From positions 62,001 through 126,000 of the forward strand of contig NZ_WPNZ01000003.1 of the NCBI RefSeq assembly GCF_009755605.1: DNA of 64,000 bases. The letters are read 5' to 3'. The notes under the pieces are model-generated. The model ran no database searches. It was not told where the DNA came from and saw only the letters and a list, made by a program, of their open reading frames with translations. A program made the position numbers and the translations under genes. This DNA is from Streptomyces typhae. Lineage in GTDB: Bacteria; Actinomycetota; Actinomycetes; Streptomycetales; Streptomycetaceae. Below are positions 35,349 to 43,977 of this stretch, one piece after another (the stretch's first letter is position 1; each line of letters opens with the position of its first letter).

Positions 35349-37487
35349 ATGCCGACCTGCCCGAACGGACACCAGTCGGGTTCCGACGACTGGTGCGAGG
35401 TCTGCGGTCACCGCATGGCCGGTGCCGTACCGCCACCGCCTCCCCCGCCGCCTCCGGCCGCCGGGTACGGCTATCCGCCGGCGCCTGGCCAGCAGGGCCA
35501 GCACGGTGGGCCGCCCGGTCAGCCTGGCGGTCCTGGTCAGCACGGTGGCCCCGGCGGTCCTGGGGGTCCCGGTGGGCCCGGTCAGCCTGGCGGTCCTGGT
35601 CAGCCTGGGCCCGGTCAGCATGGTGGGCCCGGAGGTCCCGGTCAGTCTGGCGGTCCTGGTCAGCACGGTGGGCCCGGAGGTCCCGGGGGCCCTGGTCAGC
35701 ACGGGGGTCCCGGTGGCCCCGGGGGTCCCGGACAGCCTGGTGGCCCCGGTCCGCACGGAGGTCCCGGGGGCCCCGGTGGTCCCGGCTTCGGCGGTCCCGG
35801 CGGTCCCGGCCCGCACGGTGGCCCGGGTGGCCCCGGCCAGCCCGGCCGCCCGCACCTGTCCGCGGTCCCGGACCGCGGCGGCGAGCCCGAGCTCTGCCCC
35901 CAGTGCCGCACGCCCCGCGAGGCCAACGCGCCGTTCTGCGAGGAGTGCCGCTGGAACTTCCTGACGGGTACGGCCACGTCGTACACCCCTGCCGCGCCCA
36001 ACCCGCCACTGCCCACGCCCGGACCCGGTGGGCCCGGCGGCCCCGGGGGGCCTGGTGGGTACGGTCCCGGTGGTCCCGGTGGTCCCGGTGGCCACGGAGG
36101 GCCCGGCGGCCCGAGCGGTCCCGGTGCGCCCGGCGGGCCTGGTGGTCCTGGTTTCGGCGGCCCCGGCGGTCCCGGCCCGGGTGGCCCCGGCGGTCCCGGT
36201 GGGCAGGGCCCCGGCCCCGGCGGCCCGGGTGGTCCCGGCTTCGGCGGGCCCGGCCCCCATGGGCCTGGTCCCGGCGGTCCCGGCGGCCCCGGCCCCGGTG
36301 GGCACAGCGGCCCCGGCGGTCCCGGCCCGGGTGGTCCCGGTGGACCTGGCGGACACGGCCCCGGCCCCGGTGGGCCTGGCGGTCCCGGTGCGCCCGGCCA
36401 GCCGTTCCACCAGGGTCCGCCCCCTCCCGGCTCCGGCGGTCCAGGTGGCCCCGGCGGCCCGAACGGCCCCGGCGCCCCCGGCACCGCTCCGGACTCCGGC
36501 CGCCCCGGCCCGGGTCAGGACGGCCTCGACTACCAGGGCTCCCGGCCCTCCCAGGTGAACCGCCCGGCCGAGCCGATCCCTCCGTTCGGCAACGGCGGCG
36601 GCAACACCGGCGGCGCGGGTGGCCCGGGTGGCCCCAACGGTCCCGGCGGTCCTGGTGGTCCGGGCGGACCCGGCTCGACCCCGCCCGGGGCCCCGCAGGC
36701 CTTCCACCAGCAGGGCCCCCCGGCCCCGCCCGCGTACCCGCAGGAGACCGGCGCCCCGCAGGGCCCGCCCGGCCAGGGCGGCCCCGGCCAGGGCGGCCCC
36801 GGCGGCCCGTCCGCGCAGCCCTTCGGCGGCGGGGGCGGCGTCGGTGACGACTGGATGATCTCGCCCCCGTCGACAACGGCCCCCGGCCAGGGCGGCCCTG
36901 GCGGACCCGGTAGTCCTGGTGGTCCCGGCGGACCCGGCGGTCCTGGCGCTCCCGGCCAGGGCGGCCCCGACGGCCCACCACAGCAGGCGCAGCAGGCGCA
37001 GCAGGCGCAGCAGGGCTACGGCTACCCCGGCCCCGCCCCCAGCCAGCAGCAGTCGCAGCCACCGTCGCAGCCCCAGGGCCCCGGCACCTGGACGGCGACC
37101 ATCGGCCCCGACCGTGAGTACTTCATGGCGATGATGCAGCGCAGCGGCCCCGAGGCCGCGGGCCTGAACCTGCCCGCGTACTCCCCGGAGCAGCAGCGTC
37201 CGCTGATCGGCAACCAGATCTCGATCGGCCGCCGCCGCCACTCCACCGGCGACACCCCCGACATCGACCTGTCGGTGCCGCCGGAGGACCCGGGCGTATC
37301 GCACCAGCACGCGGTCCTGGTCCAGCAGCCGGACGGCGGCTGGGCGGTCGTCGACCAGAACTCGACCAACGGCACCACGGTCAACGGCGGCGAGGAGCCC
37401 ATCCAGCCCTTCGTCCCGGTCCCGCTCCAGGACGGCGACCGGGTGCACGTGGGCGCCTGGACGACGATCACCGTCCGCCGCGACTGA
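35349..37487 (+). CDS. FHA-domain protein with long collagen-like region
   Basis: A 712-aa protein. Residues 1-22 are a zinc ribbon (CPNGHQSGSDDWCEVCGH). About residues 35-180 and 220-590 are Gly-Pro-rich repeats (GGPGGPG, GGPGQ) resembling collagen triplets. A second ribbon CPQCRTPREANAPFCEECRW lies between them. The last 110 residues are a canonical FHA domain: SIGRRR, GVSHQHAVLV, VDQNSTNGTTVNG. It should bind phosphothreonine partners and is a candidate substrate or reader of PknG. GGAGAGGGGGAAG precedes the ATG. The repeats are encoded by highly repetitive DNA prone to slippage. Confidence 0.9.
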   Translation: MPTCPNGHQSGSDDWCEVCGHRMAGAVPPPPPPPPPAAGYGYPPAPGQQGQHGGPPGQPGGPGQHGGPGGPGGPGGPGQPGGPGQPGPGQHGGPGGPGQSGGPGQHGGPGGPGGPGQHGGPGGPGGPGQPGGPGPHGGPGGPGGPGFGGPGGPGPHGGPGGPGQPGRPHLSAVPDRGGEPELCPQCRTPREANAPFCEECRWNFLTGTATSYTPAAPNPPLPTPGPGGPGGPGGPGGYGPGGPGGPGGHGGPGGPSGPGAPGGPGGPGFGGPGGPGPGGPGGPGGQGPGPGGPGGPGFGGPGPHGPGPGGPGGPGPGGHSGPGGPGPGGPGGPGGHGPGPGGPGGPGAPGQPFHQGPPPPGSGGPGGPGGPNGPGAPGTAPDSGRPGPGQDGLDYQGSRPSQVNRPAEPIPPFGNGGGNTGGAGGPGGPNGPGGPGGPGGPGSTPPGAPQAFHQQGPPAPPAYPQETGAPQGPPGQGGPGQGGPGGPSAQPFGGGGGVGDDWMISPPSTTAPGQGGPGGPGSPGGPGGPGGPGAPGQGGPDGPPQQAQQAQQAQQGYGYPGPAPSQQQSQPPSQPQGPGTWTATIGPDREYFMAMMQRSGPEAAGLNLPAYSPEQQRPLIGNQISIGRRRHSTGDTPDIDLSVPPEDPGVSHQHAVLVQQPDGGWAVVDQNSTNGTTVNGGEEPIQPFVPVPLQDGDRVHVGAWTTITVRRD

Positions 37488-37568
37488 ACCACCCGCCGCG
37501 ACGGATCCGTCCGCCGCGACCGACCCGATCCGACCCACCCCCTACGGGGGGAACGCCCCTACGGGGGA

Positions 37569-37627
37569 CCCGAAGGGCCGTACACCTGTCACCGCCGTCA
37601 CAGCGGCCAGGCGTACGGCCCTTCGGG
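37569..37627. terminator. Bidirectional terminator at convergent FHA and methyltransferase genes
   Basis: CCCGAAGGGCCGTAC (37569-37583) and its exact complement (37613-37627) form a 15-bp stem with a 29-base loop. The right arm lies in the last codons (PEGPYAW) of the methyltransferase gene. It lies 80 bp after the FHA stop. Confidence 0.75.
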
Positions 37628-38587
37628 GTCGTCCAGCCACGCCCACTCGTACGGTCCGCTGATGGTGACCCCGAAGCGTTCCCGTACGGGCCGCCGCTCC
37701 CGCTGCCACAGCGCCAGGGCCTCGTACGGGTCGAGGCTGCCCGCCGTGAGTTCGAGCAGGAACCGGAACAGTTCGCTCTGCAGCGCCCTGCGCGGCAGCC
37801 CGCCGATGTGCTGCTCCGGCCGTGTCCGGCCGCTGCCGCCGCGCAGCGGCACGAAGTACGCGGGTGTGTGCAGGAAGCGTCCCTCCGCGTGCTCGGCGTC
37901 CGTGACCCGCAGGGCGATGAGCCCGGTCGCCAGCGGCGCGAGCACCCGCGCGCCGGGGCGGCACTGGGCGAGCCAGGCCCGGGGCACCGCGTCGAGCGCG
38001 CAGGTCGCGATGATCCGGTCGAAGGGCGCCCGCTGCGGGCAGCCCGCGGCGCCGTCGCCGGTGACCACGGCCGGCCGGTACCCGGCGGCCCTTAGGTGCT
38101 GCCGCGCGGCCTCGGTGATGTCGGGGTCGAGGTCGACGGTCGTGACGTGCTCGTCGCCGAGCCGGTGGGCGAGCAGCGCCGCGTTGTAGCCCGTACCCGC
38201 GCCGATCTCCAGTACGTCGTGCCGGGCGCCGTCGCCGACGTCCAGCTCCAGCAGCATCCTGGCCATCAGCGAGGGCTGGCTGCTGGAGGAGACCAGTTCC
38301 CCGTCCCGCACCCGGGTCGCGAGGGGCGCGTCCGCGTACGCGCCGCGCAGCCACCGCGCCCGCCGCACCGGATCGGGGTCCTCGCCCCACAGCCGCTCGT
38401 ACGCCCCGGTCGAGCTCACGTAGTAGTACGGCACGAAGAGGTGGCGCGGCACCGCCTGGAACACCTCCCGCCAGGCCGGGTCGTCCTCGAAGGCGCCACC
38501 GGCCTCGATCTCCCGCACCAGCGCGGCCCGCGCCTCCGCGGCCTGCGCGGGGTCGGGTTCCCTATCGAGCGGAGCGTGCGCACCCAT
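37598..38587 (-). CDS. PCMT-like SAM-dependent methyltransferase
   Basis: A 329-aa protein from ATG 38587. The SAM site is VLEIGAGTGYNAALLAHRLG with acidic motif VTTVDLDPDI; FDRIIATCALDAVPRAWL is typical of the isoaspartate O-methyltransferase fold. The N-terminal PRHLFVPYYY and SQPSLMARML segments fit the same family. The C-terminal 120 residues are specific to actinobacterial members. The substrate is unknown; some relatives modify peptides. It is divergent from glbO. A second protein of the same general family lies at 52503. Confidence 0.85.
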   Translation of the reverse strand: MGAHAPLDREPDPAQAAEARAALVREIEAGGAFEDDPAWREVFQAVPRHLFVPYYYVSSTGAYERLWGEDPDPVRRARWLRGAYADAPLATRVRDGELVSSSSQPSLMARMLLELDVGDGARHDVLEIGAGTGYNAALLAHRLGDEHVTTVDLDPDITEAARQHLRAAGYRPAVVTGDGAAGCPQRAPFDRIIATCALDAVPRAWLAQCRPGARVLAPLATGLIALRVTDAEHAEGRFLHTPAYFVPLRGGSGRTRPEQHIGGLPRRALQSELFRFLLELTAGSLDPYEALALWQRERRPVRERFGVTISGPYEWAWLDDPEGPYAWPL

Positions 38588-38672
38588 ACCTCTACTGTGC
38601 TGCCCGGGGCCGCCCTGTGCGAGTGGTCCTAAGCCTTCCGTCCTCGTCCGGCGCGTCTGAGACCATGGAAGG

Positions 38673-39077
38673 GTGAATGAGATCCCGCGCGGCACGCTTC
38701 AGGAGCAGACCTTCTACGAACAGGTCGGCGGCGAGGAGACCTTCAGGCGCCTGGTGCACGTGTTCTACCAGGGAGTCGCGGAGGACCCGCTGCTCCGGCC
38801 GATGTATCCGGAGGAGGACCTGGGCCCGGCCGAGGAGCGCCTCGCGCTGTTCCTGATGCAGTACTGGGGCGGCCCCCGCACCTACAGCGACAACCGCGGC
38901 CACCCTCGCCTGCGCATGCGCCACGCGCCCTTCACGGTCAACAGGGAGGCCCACGACGCCTGGCTCAAGCACATGCGCACGGCCGTCGACACCCTGAACC
39001 TCTCCGAGGAACACGAGCGCATCCTCTGGAACTACCTCACGTACGCGGCAGCCTCCATGCTGAACACCCCCGGCTAG
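38673..39077 (+). CDS. glbO: Group II truncated haemoglobin
   Basis: A 134-aa trHb2 protein: TFYEQVGGEETFRRLVHVFY (A/B helices with the Tyr), MYPEEDLGPAEERLALFLMQ with the F-helix region, RGHPRLRMRHAPF with proximal His region, and the C-terminal HERILWNYLTYAA including the conserved Trp. Such proteins bind O2 and detoxify reactive species. GTG at 38673 follows GGAAGG at short spacing. It is a monocistronic gene ended by the hairpin at 39108. Confidence 0.93.
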   Translation: MNEIPRGTLQEQTFYEQVGGEETFRRLVHVFYQGVAEDPLLRPMYPEEDLGPAEERLALFLMQYWGGPRTYSDNRGHPRLRMRHAPFTVNREAHDAWLKHMRTAVDTLNLSEEHERILWNYLTYAAASMLNTPG

Positions 39078-39107
39078 CCCCGGTGCTTCCGCCCCTGTGG
39101 AGCTTGG

Positions 39108-39130
39108 GGCCGGGGGCACCGCCCCCGGCC
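39108..39130. terminator. Strong hairpin between convergent glbO and 39142 gene
   Basis: GGCCGGGGGC (39108-39117), loop ACC, GCCCCCGGCC (39121-39130): a perfect 10-bp GC stem in the 64-bp convergent gap. Confidence 0.8.
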
Positions 39131-39141
39131 TTCGGTGCCGC

Positions 39142-39831
39142 TCATGCGGGCGTGACGGTGAGCCCCTCGGCGACGCCCGCCCGACGCAGGGCAACGGACC
39201 CGTAGGACGTACGCAACCGCAGCCAGGGCCCGGCGGCCAGCAGGTCGAGCGCGCCCCCGCGCAGGAACCCCAGGGCCTGCGCGGCATGCGCGGCCCGCAC
39301 GGGCACCTCGGTCCCGGGCACACACCGGGACCAGATCTCCCGCCCCACCCGGTCGAGTTCGGCCCGCACCCGCCGGTCGGGCGCCAACTCCTCCACCCGC
39401 GCCCGGAATTCGGCGACAGCGGCCTTCACGAGCTCCCGCACGTCCCCCATCGGGGGCAGCCCGGACACCTGCCGCCACCCGCCCCTGGGCGGCAGCACAC
39501 CCGCCCAGGGCGGCCCCGTGACAGCCGCGGGCACGGCGAGGGTACCGGCCGTCTCCACGGACTCCCCCGCGTCCGCCACGCTCTCCAGCAGTTCCCCCGC
39601 GGAGACGGTGATGTCCAGCGAGGTGTCGAGCCCGTGCTCGTACGGCTTGGCGAGGCGCGCCGTCCGGATCGCGAGCACCTCGAACGACGGCGGCCGTCCG
39701 AACACCGCGAGAGCGTCGCCCGTGGCCTGGAGCCGCACCGCGGCCGCCTTGTCGTAATGGATCAGCCGGGCCAGGAAGGCGGCGAGATCCGCCGCCTCCC
39801 CGGCATCGACCAGGTGCAGTCGCACGGTCAT
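39142..39831 (-). CDS. Conserved hypothetical protein
   Basis: A 229-aa soluble protein beginning MTVRLHLVDAGEAADLAAFL; ALAVFGRPPSFEVLAIRTAR and the C-terminal WLRLRTSYGSVALRR stand out. No catalytic motif or membrane segment is recognised. Its ATG overlaps the stop of the thioesterase gene (ATGA at 39828-39831), and the ettA-thioesterase-39142 order is compact, so the three are probably cotranscribed. The function is unknown. Confidence 0.8.
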   Translation of the reverse strand: MTVRLHLVDAGEAADLAAFLARLIHYDKAAAVRLQATGDALAVFGRPPSFEVLAIRTARLAKPYEHGLDTSLDITVSAGELLESVADAGESVETAGTLAVPAAVTGPPWAGVLPPRGGWRQVSGLPPMGDVRELVKAAVAEFRARVEELAPDRRVRAELDRVGREIWSRCVPGTEVPVRAAHAAQALGFLRGGALDLLAAGPWLRLRTSYGSVALRRAGVAEGLTVTPA

Positions 39832-40310
39832 GCGACGAGCGCCCCCGAACCGCCCGCGCCCCGGACCGCCGCGGCGGCCACCGGGCCCACGGTGCTCTCG
39901 GGCCGGTACTGCTCGAGGACGGCCCGCTCATGGGCGGTGATCCGCCGCGGGCGCTGCGCCTTCAGATCGAAGGGCACGACGACCGTGGAGGCCCGCACGT
40001 ACACCTGCCCGCCCGGCTCGGGGTCCTTTATCTCGTACGAGACCGTCAGCGAGGCGGCACCGATCTTCGTGACCCACGACTCGATGGTCACCGGCTCGTG
40101 CCGGTGCACCAGCGGCCGCAGGTAGTCGATCTCGTGACGCGCCACGACGGACCCGCCGGAGAACGAGGGACCGTCGTCCTCGGCCGAGAGCCGGAACATG
40201 AAGTCGATCCGCGCCTCTTCCAAGTACCGCAGGAAGACGGCGTTGTTGACGTGCCCGAAGGCGTCCATGTCCGACCACCGCAGTGGGCAGCTGTAGAGGT
40301 GACGGGCCAT
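39828..40310 (-). CDS. Acyl-CoA thioesterase, hot-dog fold
   Basis: A 160-aa 4HBT-type protein. CPLRWSDMDAFGHVNNAVFLRY holds the catalytic Asp and helix; SVVARHEIDYLRPLVHRHEP is the second strand pair. It hydrolyses acyl-CoA thioesters in the cytosol; chain specificity is unknown. The start lies one base after the ettA stop, so it is operonic. The C-terminal 20 residues are low-complexity Ala/Gly. Confidence 0.9.
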   Translation of the reverse strand: MARHLYSCPLRWSDMDAFGHVNNAVFLRYLEEARIDFMFRLSAEDDGPSFSGGSVVARHEIDYLRPLVHRHEPVTIESWVTKIGAASLTVSYEIKDPEPGGQVYVRASTVVVPFDLKAQRPRRITAHERAVLEQYRPESTVGPVAAAAVRGAGGSGALVA

Positions 40311-40311
40311 G

Positions 40312-41976
40312 TCAGCCCCGGGTGAGCTTCTTGTACGTGGCGCGGTGCGGCCGGGCCGCGTCCGGGCCGAGACGCTCGATCTTGTTCTTCTCGTACGACT
40401 CGAAGTTGCCCTCGAACCAGAACCACTTGGAGTCGCCCTCGTAGGCGAGGATGTGCGTGGCGACCCGGTCGAGGAACCACCGGTCGTGGGAGACCACGAC
40501 CGCGCAGCCCGGGAACTCCAGAAGCGCGTTCTCGAGCGACGACAGCGTCTCGACGTCGAGGTCGTTGGTGGGCTCGTCGAGGAGCAGCAGGTTGCCGCCC
40601 TGCTTGAGGGTCAGCGCCAGGTTCAGCCGGTTGCGCTCACCGCCGGAGAGCACACCCGCGGGCTTCTGCTGGTCCGGGCCCTTGAAGCCGAACGCGGAGA
40701 CATACGCGCGCGAGGGCATCTCGACCTGGCCCACGTTGATGTAGTCCAGCTCGTCCGACACGACCGCCCAGAGCGTCTTCTTGGGGTCGATGTTGGCGCG
40801 GCCCTGGTCGACGTAGGAGATCTTGACGGTGTCGCCGACCTTGATGTTGCCGGAGTCCGGGGTCTCCAGGCCCTGGATCATCTTGAACAGCGTGGTCTTG
40901 CCGGCACCGTTCGGGCCGATGACACCCACGATGCCGTTGCGCGGCAGCGTGAACGACAGGTCGTCGATGAGCACCTTGTCACCGAAGGCCTTGGAGAGGT
41001 TCTCGACCTCGACGACGATGTTGCCGAGGCGCGGGCCCGGCGGGATCTGGATCTCCTCGAAGTCCAGCTTCCGCATCTTGTCGGCCTCGGCTGCCATCTC
41101 CTCGTAGCGGGAGAGTCGCGCCTTGGACTTGGCCTGCCGCCCCTTGGCGTTGGAGCGGACCCACTCCAGCTCTTCCTTCAGACGCTTCGCCCGCTTGGCG
41201 TCCTTCTGTCCCTCGACCTTGAGGCGGGTGGCCTTCTTGTCCAGGTACGTGGAGTAGTTGCCCTCGTAGGGGTGCGCGCGGCCGCGGTCCAGCTCGAGGA
41301 TCCACTCGGCCACGTTGTCCAGGAAGTACCGGTCGTGGGTGACGGCGACGACGGTGCCGGGGTACTTCGCGAGGTGCTGCTCCAGCCACTGCACGGACTC
41401 GGCGTCCAGGTGGTTGGTGGGCTCGTCGAGGAGCAGCAGGTCGGGCGCCTCCAGGAGCAGCTTGCACAGCGCGACGCGGCGGCGCTCACCACCGGAGAGG
41501 TTGGTGACCGCCCAGTCGCCGGGCGGGCAGCCGAGGGCGTCCATGGCCTGCTCGAGCTGGGTGTCCAGGTCCCACGCGTTGGCGTGGTCGAGGTCCTCCT
41601 GGAGCTTGCCCATCTCCTCCATGAGGGCGTCGGAGTAGTCCGTCGCCATCAGCTCGGCGACCTCGTTGAACCGCTTGAGCTTGCCCATGATCTCAGCGGC
41701 GCCGTCCTGCACGTTCTCCAGGACCGTCTTGGACTCGTCCAGCGGCGGCTCCTGCAGGAGCATGCCGACCGTGTAGCCCGGCGACAGGAACGCGTCACCG
41801 TTCGACGGCTGCTCGATGCCCGCCATGATCTTGAGCACCGTGGACTTGCCGGCGCCGTTCGGACCCACGACACCGATCTTCGCGCCGGGCAGGAAGTTCA
41901 AGGTGACATCGTCGAGGATCACCTTGTCGCCGTGCGCCTTGCGCGCCTTGCGCATGGTGTAGATGTACTCAGCCAA
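40312..41976 (-). CDS. ettA: Energy-dependent translational throttle protein EttA (ABC-F)
   Basis: Two ABC ATPase domains in one 554-aa soluble chain, separated by the basic linker with WVRSNAKGRQAKSKARLSRY (the P-site tRNA interaction motif region). Walker A GPNGAGKST and GPNGAGKTT; signatures LSGGERRRVALC and LSGGERNRLNLA; Walker B LLLLDEPTN in both. EttA gates translation initiation according to ATP/ADP ratio. The start is inferred as TTG at 41976 (MAEYIYTMRKARKAHG) because homologues begin at this point; no ATG or GTG fits. Confidence 0.93.
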   Translation of the reverse strand: MAEYIYTMRKARKAHGDKVILDDVTLNFLPGAKIGVVGPNGAGKSTVLKIMAGIEQPSNGDAFLSPGYTVGMLLQEPPLDESKTVLENVQDGAAEIMGKLKRFNEVAELMATDYSDALMEEMGKLQEDLDHANAWDLDTQLEQAMDALGCPPGDWAVTNLSGGERRRVALCKLLLEAPDLLLLDEPTNHLDAESVQWLEQHLAKYPGTVVAVTHDRYFLDNVAEWILELDRGRAHPYEGNYSTYLDKKATRLKVEGQKDAKRAKRLKEELEWVRSNAKGRQAKSKARLSRYEEMAAEADKMRKLDFEEIQIPPGPRLGNIVVEVENLSKAFGDKVLIDDLSFTLPRNGIVGVIGPNGAGKTTLFKMIQGLETPDSGNIKVGDTVKISYVDQGRANIDPKKTLWAVVSDELDYINVGQVEMPSRAYVSAFGFKGPDQQKPAGVLSGGERNRLNLALTLKQGGNLLLLDEPTNDLDVETLSSLENALLEFPGCAVVVSHDRWFLDRVATHILAYEGDSKWFWFEGNFESYEKNKIERLGPDAARPHRATYKKLTRG

Positions 41977-42137
41977 GAGGAACCGTCCGGCAATCAGTGT
42001 GTGGGCAGATACACCCCATCTTGCCTGACGGCCACCTCCCGGAGGAAACCAGTAGGCCCTGGGGCCGCTTACCTGGACCTTCCCCGCGCAAACCCGTGAC
42101 CGGCCCGTCACCTGCCGTCAGAGGGGCGGAGCGCGTC

Positions 42138-42299
42138 TCAGTCCTCGGATGGCGCCTCACTCCTCGGACGGGGCGAGGAGCCTCACCCCTCGGACGGGGT
42201 CGCGAGGCCTCACCCCTCGGACGGGGTCGCGAGGCCTCACCCCTCGGACGGGGTCGCGAGGCCTCACCCCTCGGACGGCGATGAGGAGCCTCACTCCTC
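42138..42299. repeat. 27-bp tandem repeat carrying in-frame stop codons
   Basis: The unit TCACCCCTCGGACGGGGTCG (plus 7 bp) recurs with exact period 27 at 42183, 42210, 42237, 42264 and 42291; more diverged units start at 42157 and 42138. TCA at 42291 is the stop codon of the surface-protein gene on the minus strand, and every 27-bp unit repeats this TGA in the same frame. It looks like amplification of the gene's stop region. Confidence 0.85.
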
Positions 42300-43799
42300 G
42301 GGTGCGGAGGGGGATGAGGCGGACGAGGCAGACTCGGCAGGCGGGGCGGTCGGGGCCGTTGCCGCCGGGGCCGCCGGGTCCTTCTTCTTACGGAGGAAGA
42401 AGACCGCGCCGCCGCCGACCACGACCATGACGATCGCGATGCCCGCTATCAGAGGCGTCGCGTTCGACCCGCCGGTCTCCGCGAGGTCGCCGCCCCCCGA
42501 GGTCCCGCCGGCCGAGGCGGGGCTCGGTGCGGGCGCGGGCTGCGCCTTGCCGCCGACGTCGACCGCGCTGCCCTCGGTCCTGCAGTCGAGGACCCCCGCG
42601 AACCGCTTCTGGAAGCCACCGGGCCCCGTGATCGTGAAGTCGTAGGCCTGGTCCTCCTGCAGCGGTATCGTCACCGTCCGCTTCGTACCGGCCTCGATGG
42701 TGTGCTCGACCCCCATCAGGCTGAAGCTGAACGGGGCGTCCCCCTTGTTGCTCGCCGTGATGTCCACGCCGCGCTCGGCGCAGTTCTTCTCCGCGGACAG
42801 CGCGGGTATCGCGCCCTTCTGCGCCCAGTGGGCGGTCGCGCCCGCGGACACCGTGGACTCGCTGGACCCCGCGAGTATCTGCGTCTGGCTGCGGGTCTCC
42901 GAGGTGAAGGCCCGCCCGACGGGCACGGTCGTGGACGCCTGCACCTCCAGGGCGGCCGTGCCGTCCGGGCTGCCCTTCGGCACGTCGAAGAAGAGCCTGC
43001 TGCCGTCCCGCGCCGCCTTGACCGGCTTGCCGTCCTTACCGACGATCCGCACACCGCTCGCCGAGTCCGCGGGCGGTGTGACGGTCACGCCGTCCGCGCC
43101 GGTCCGCACGGTCACCGGGCCGATGCGCTCGCCCGCGCGCCCGGCGACGGCAGGCTGCTCCAGGGTGAGCGACGCCTTCGGCTCGGGACTGCTGCGGGCG
43201 CTGCGCTGGAGGTAGTCCGCTAGCTTCTCGGCCCGCGGGTCCACAGCCTTCACGTCCGCCTTGTCGGAGTACCGCCAGATCGCCACCTGCGTGCCCGCCG
43301 CGGCCGCCTCCGCGGTGAGCGACTTGGCGCCCGCCTTCCGCGCGAGCTGCGCCAGGTCGTTCACCCGGGGGTAGGAGTGCTGGAGGATCCAGCGGATCTT
43401 GCCGGCCTGGGCGTTGCCGTGCAGGGACGTCCCGCGCCAGGGCGTCTCCCGGTACTTCGCGTCCTTCTGCGTGGGGTTGTTCACGTCGACGCAGTACGTC
43501 TGCAGGGTGCCGCCGTTGTCCACGGACATCTCGAAGAGGCCCGCGGGTATGCGCCGACTGACGCCGTCCTCCCGGATGACCGCCTGGCCGTACGTCTTCA
43601 GGTCCGTGAGGGTGGCGCTCGCCCCGCCCCGGTACTGCGGGGTGTCCGTCACCGTGGCCGCGATGGCGGGTGCCGCCAGGCCGGCGAGGGCGAGCCCGGA
43701 CACGGCCGCGGCGACGGCGAGGCGCCCGGCACACCGGCCGCGCGGCGACGACTTGCCGAGCGCCTTGACCGCAGGGCGCTCCGAGAACGCAGAAAACAC
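42291..43799 (-). CDS. Cell-wall-anchored thioester-domain surface protein (LAETG)
   Basis: A 502-aa exported protein from GTG 43799 with GGAGGGG upstream. Signal peptide at about residues 15-50 (AAAVSGLALAGLAAPAIAA). A thioester domain follows: Cys in TYCVDVNNPTQ and Gln in AGTQVAIWRYSD (the TQxA motif) can form an internal Cys-Gln thioester used for covalent adhesion. Then beta-rich stalk domains, a Pro/Ala linker, the sortase signal LAETGG, a hydrophobic helix (PLIAGIAIVMVVVGG) and FLRKKK. LAETG fits class E sortases. A 29-residue Ala/Pro/Ser tail after the basic stop-transfer is unusual. Confidence 0.88.
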   Translation of the reverse strand: MFSAFSERPAVKALGKSSPRGRCAGRLAVAAAVSGLALAGLAAPAIAATVTDTPQYRGGASATLTDLKTYGQAVIREDGVSRRIPAGLFEMSVDNGGTLQTYCVDVNNPTQKDAKYRETPWRGTSLHGNAQAGKIRWILQHSYPRVNDLAQLARKAGAKSLTAEAAAAGTQVAIWRYSDKADVKAVDPRAEKLADYLQRSARSSPEPKASLTLEQPAVAGRAGERIGPVTVRTGADGVTVTPPADSASGVRIVGKDGKPVKAARDGSRLFFDVPKGSPDGTAALEVQASTTVPVGRAFTSETRSQTQILAGSSESTVSAGATAHWAQKGAIPALSAEKNCAERGVDITASNKGDAPFSFSLMGVEHTIEAGTKRTVTIPLQEDQAYDFTITGPGGFQKRFAGVLDCRTEGSAVDVGGKAQPAPAPSPASAGGTSGGGDLAETGGSNATPLIAGIAIVMVVVGGGAVFFLRKKKDPAAPAATAPTAPPAESASSASSPSAPEE

Positions 43800-43977
43800 A
43801 GAAATCCCCTCCGGGCGGGACCCCTTCACATGGGGGGACTGGTCCCGCCAGCAGATTCAACCGAGCAGATTCATCTGCCGATCGCCCCGTTGGACCTCTA
43901 CCGCCTCACGGGGCCACGCCCGGCATCCTAAGGATGTGGCGCATCGTGGTTCCCAGGAGTTCGGTCCGGCAACCGAT

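Noticed and set aside
35696..36484. Collagen-like protein on the minus strand
   Set aside because: GGN-CCN repeats read as Gly-Pro on both strands; the plus-strand gene has zinc ribbons and an FHA domain in frame, so the minus reading is a mirror effect.
34866..37538. An 890-codon open frame on the minus strand opposite the FHA and VWA genes
   Set aside because: Its Thr/Gly/Ala repeats are the complement of the Gly-Pro repeat DNA; no ribosome site and no domain.
42149..42430. A repeat protein SRGLTPRTG on the plus strand
   Set aside because: It is the antisense translation of the 27-bp stop-codon repeat; no ribosome site and it runs into the surface-protein gene.
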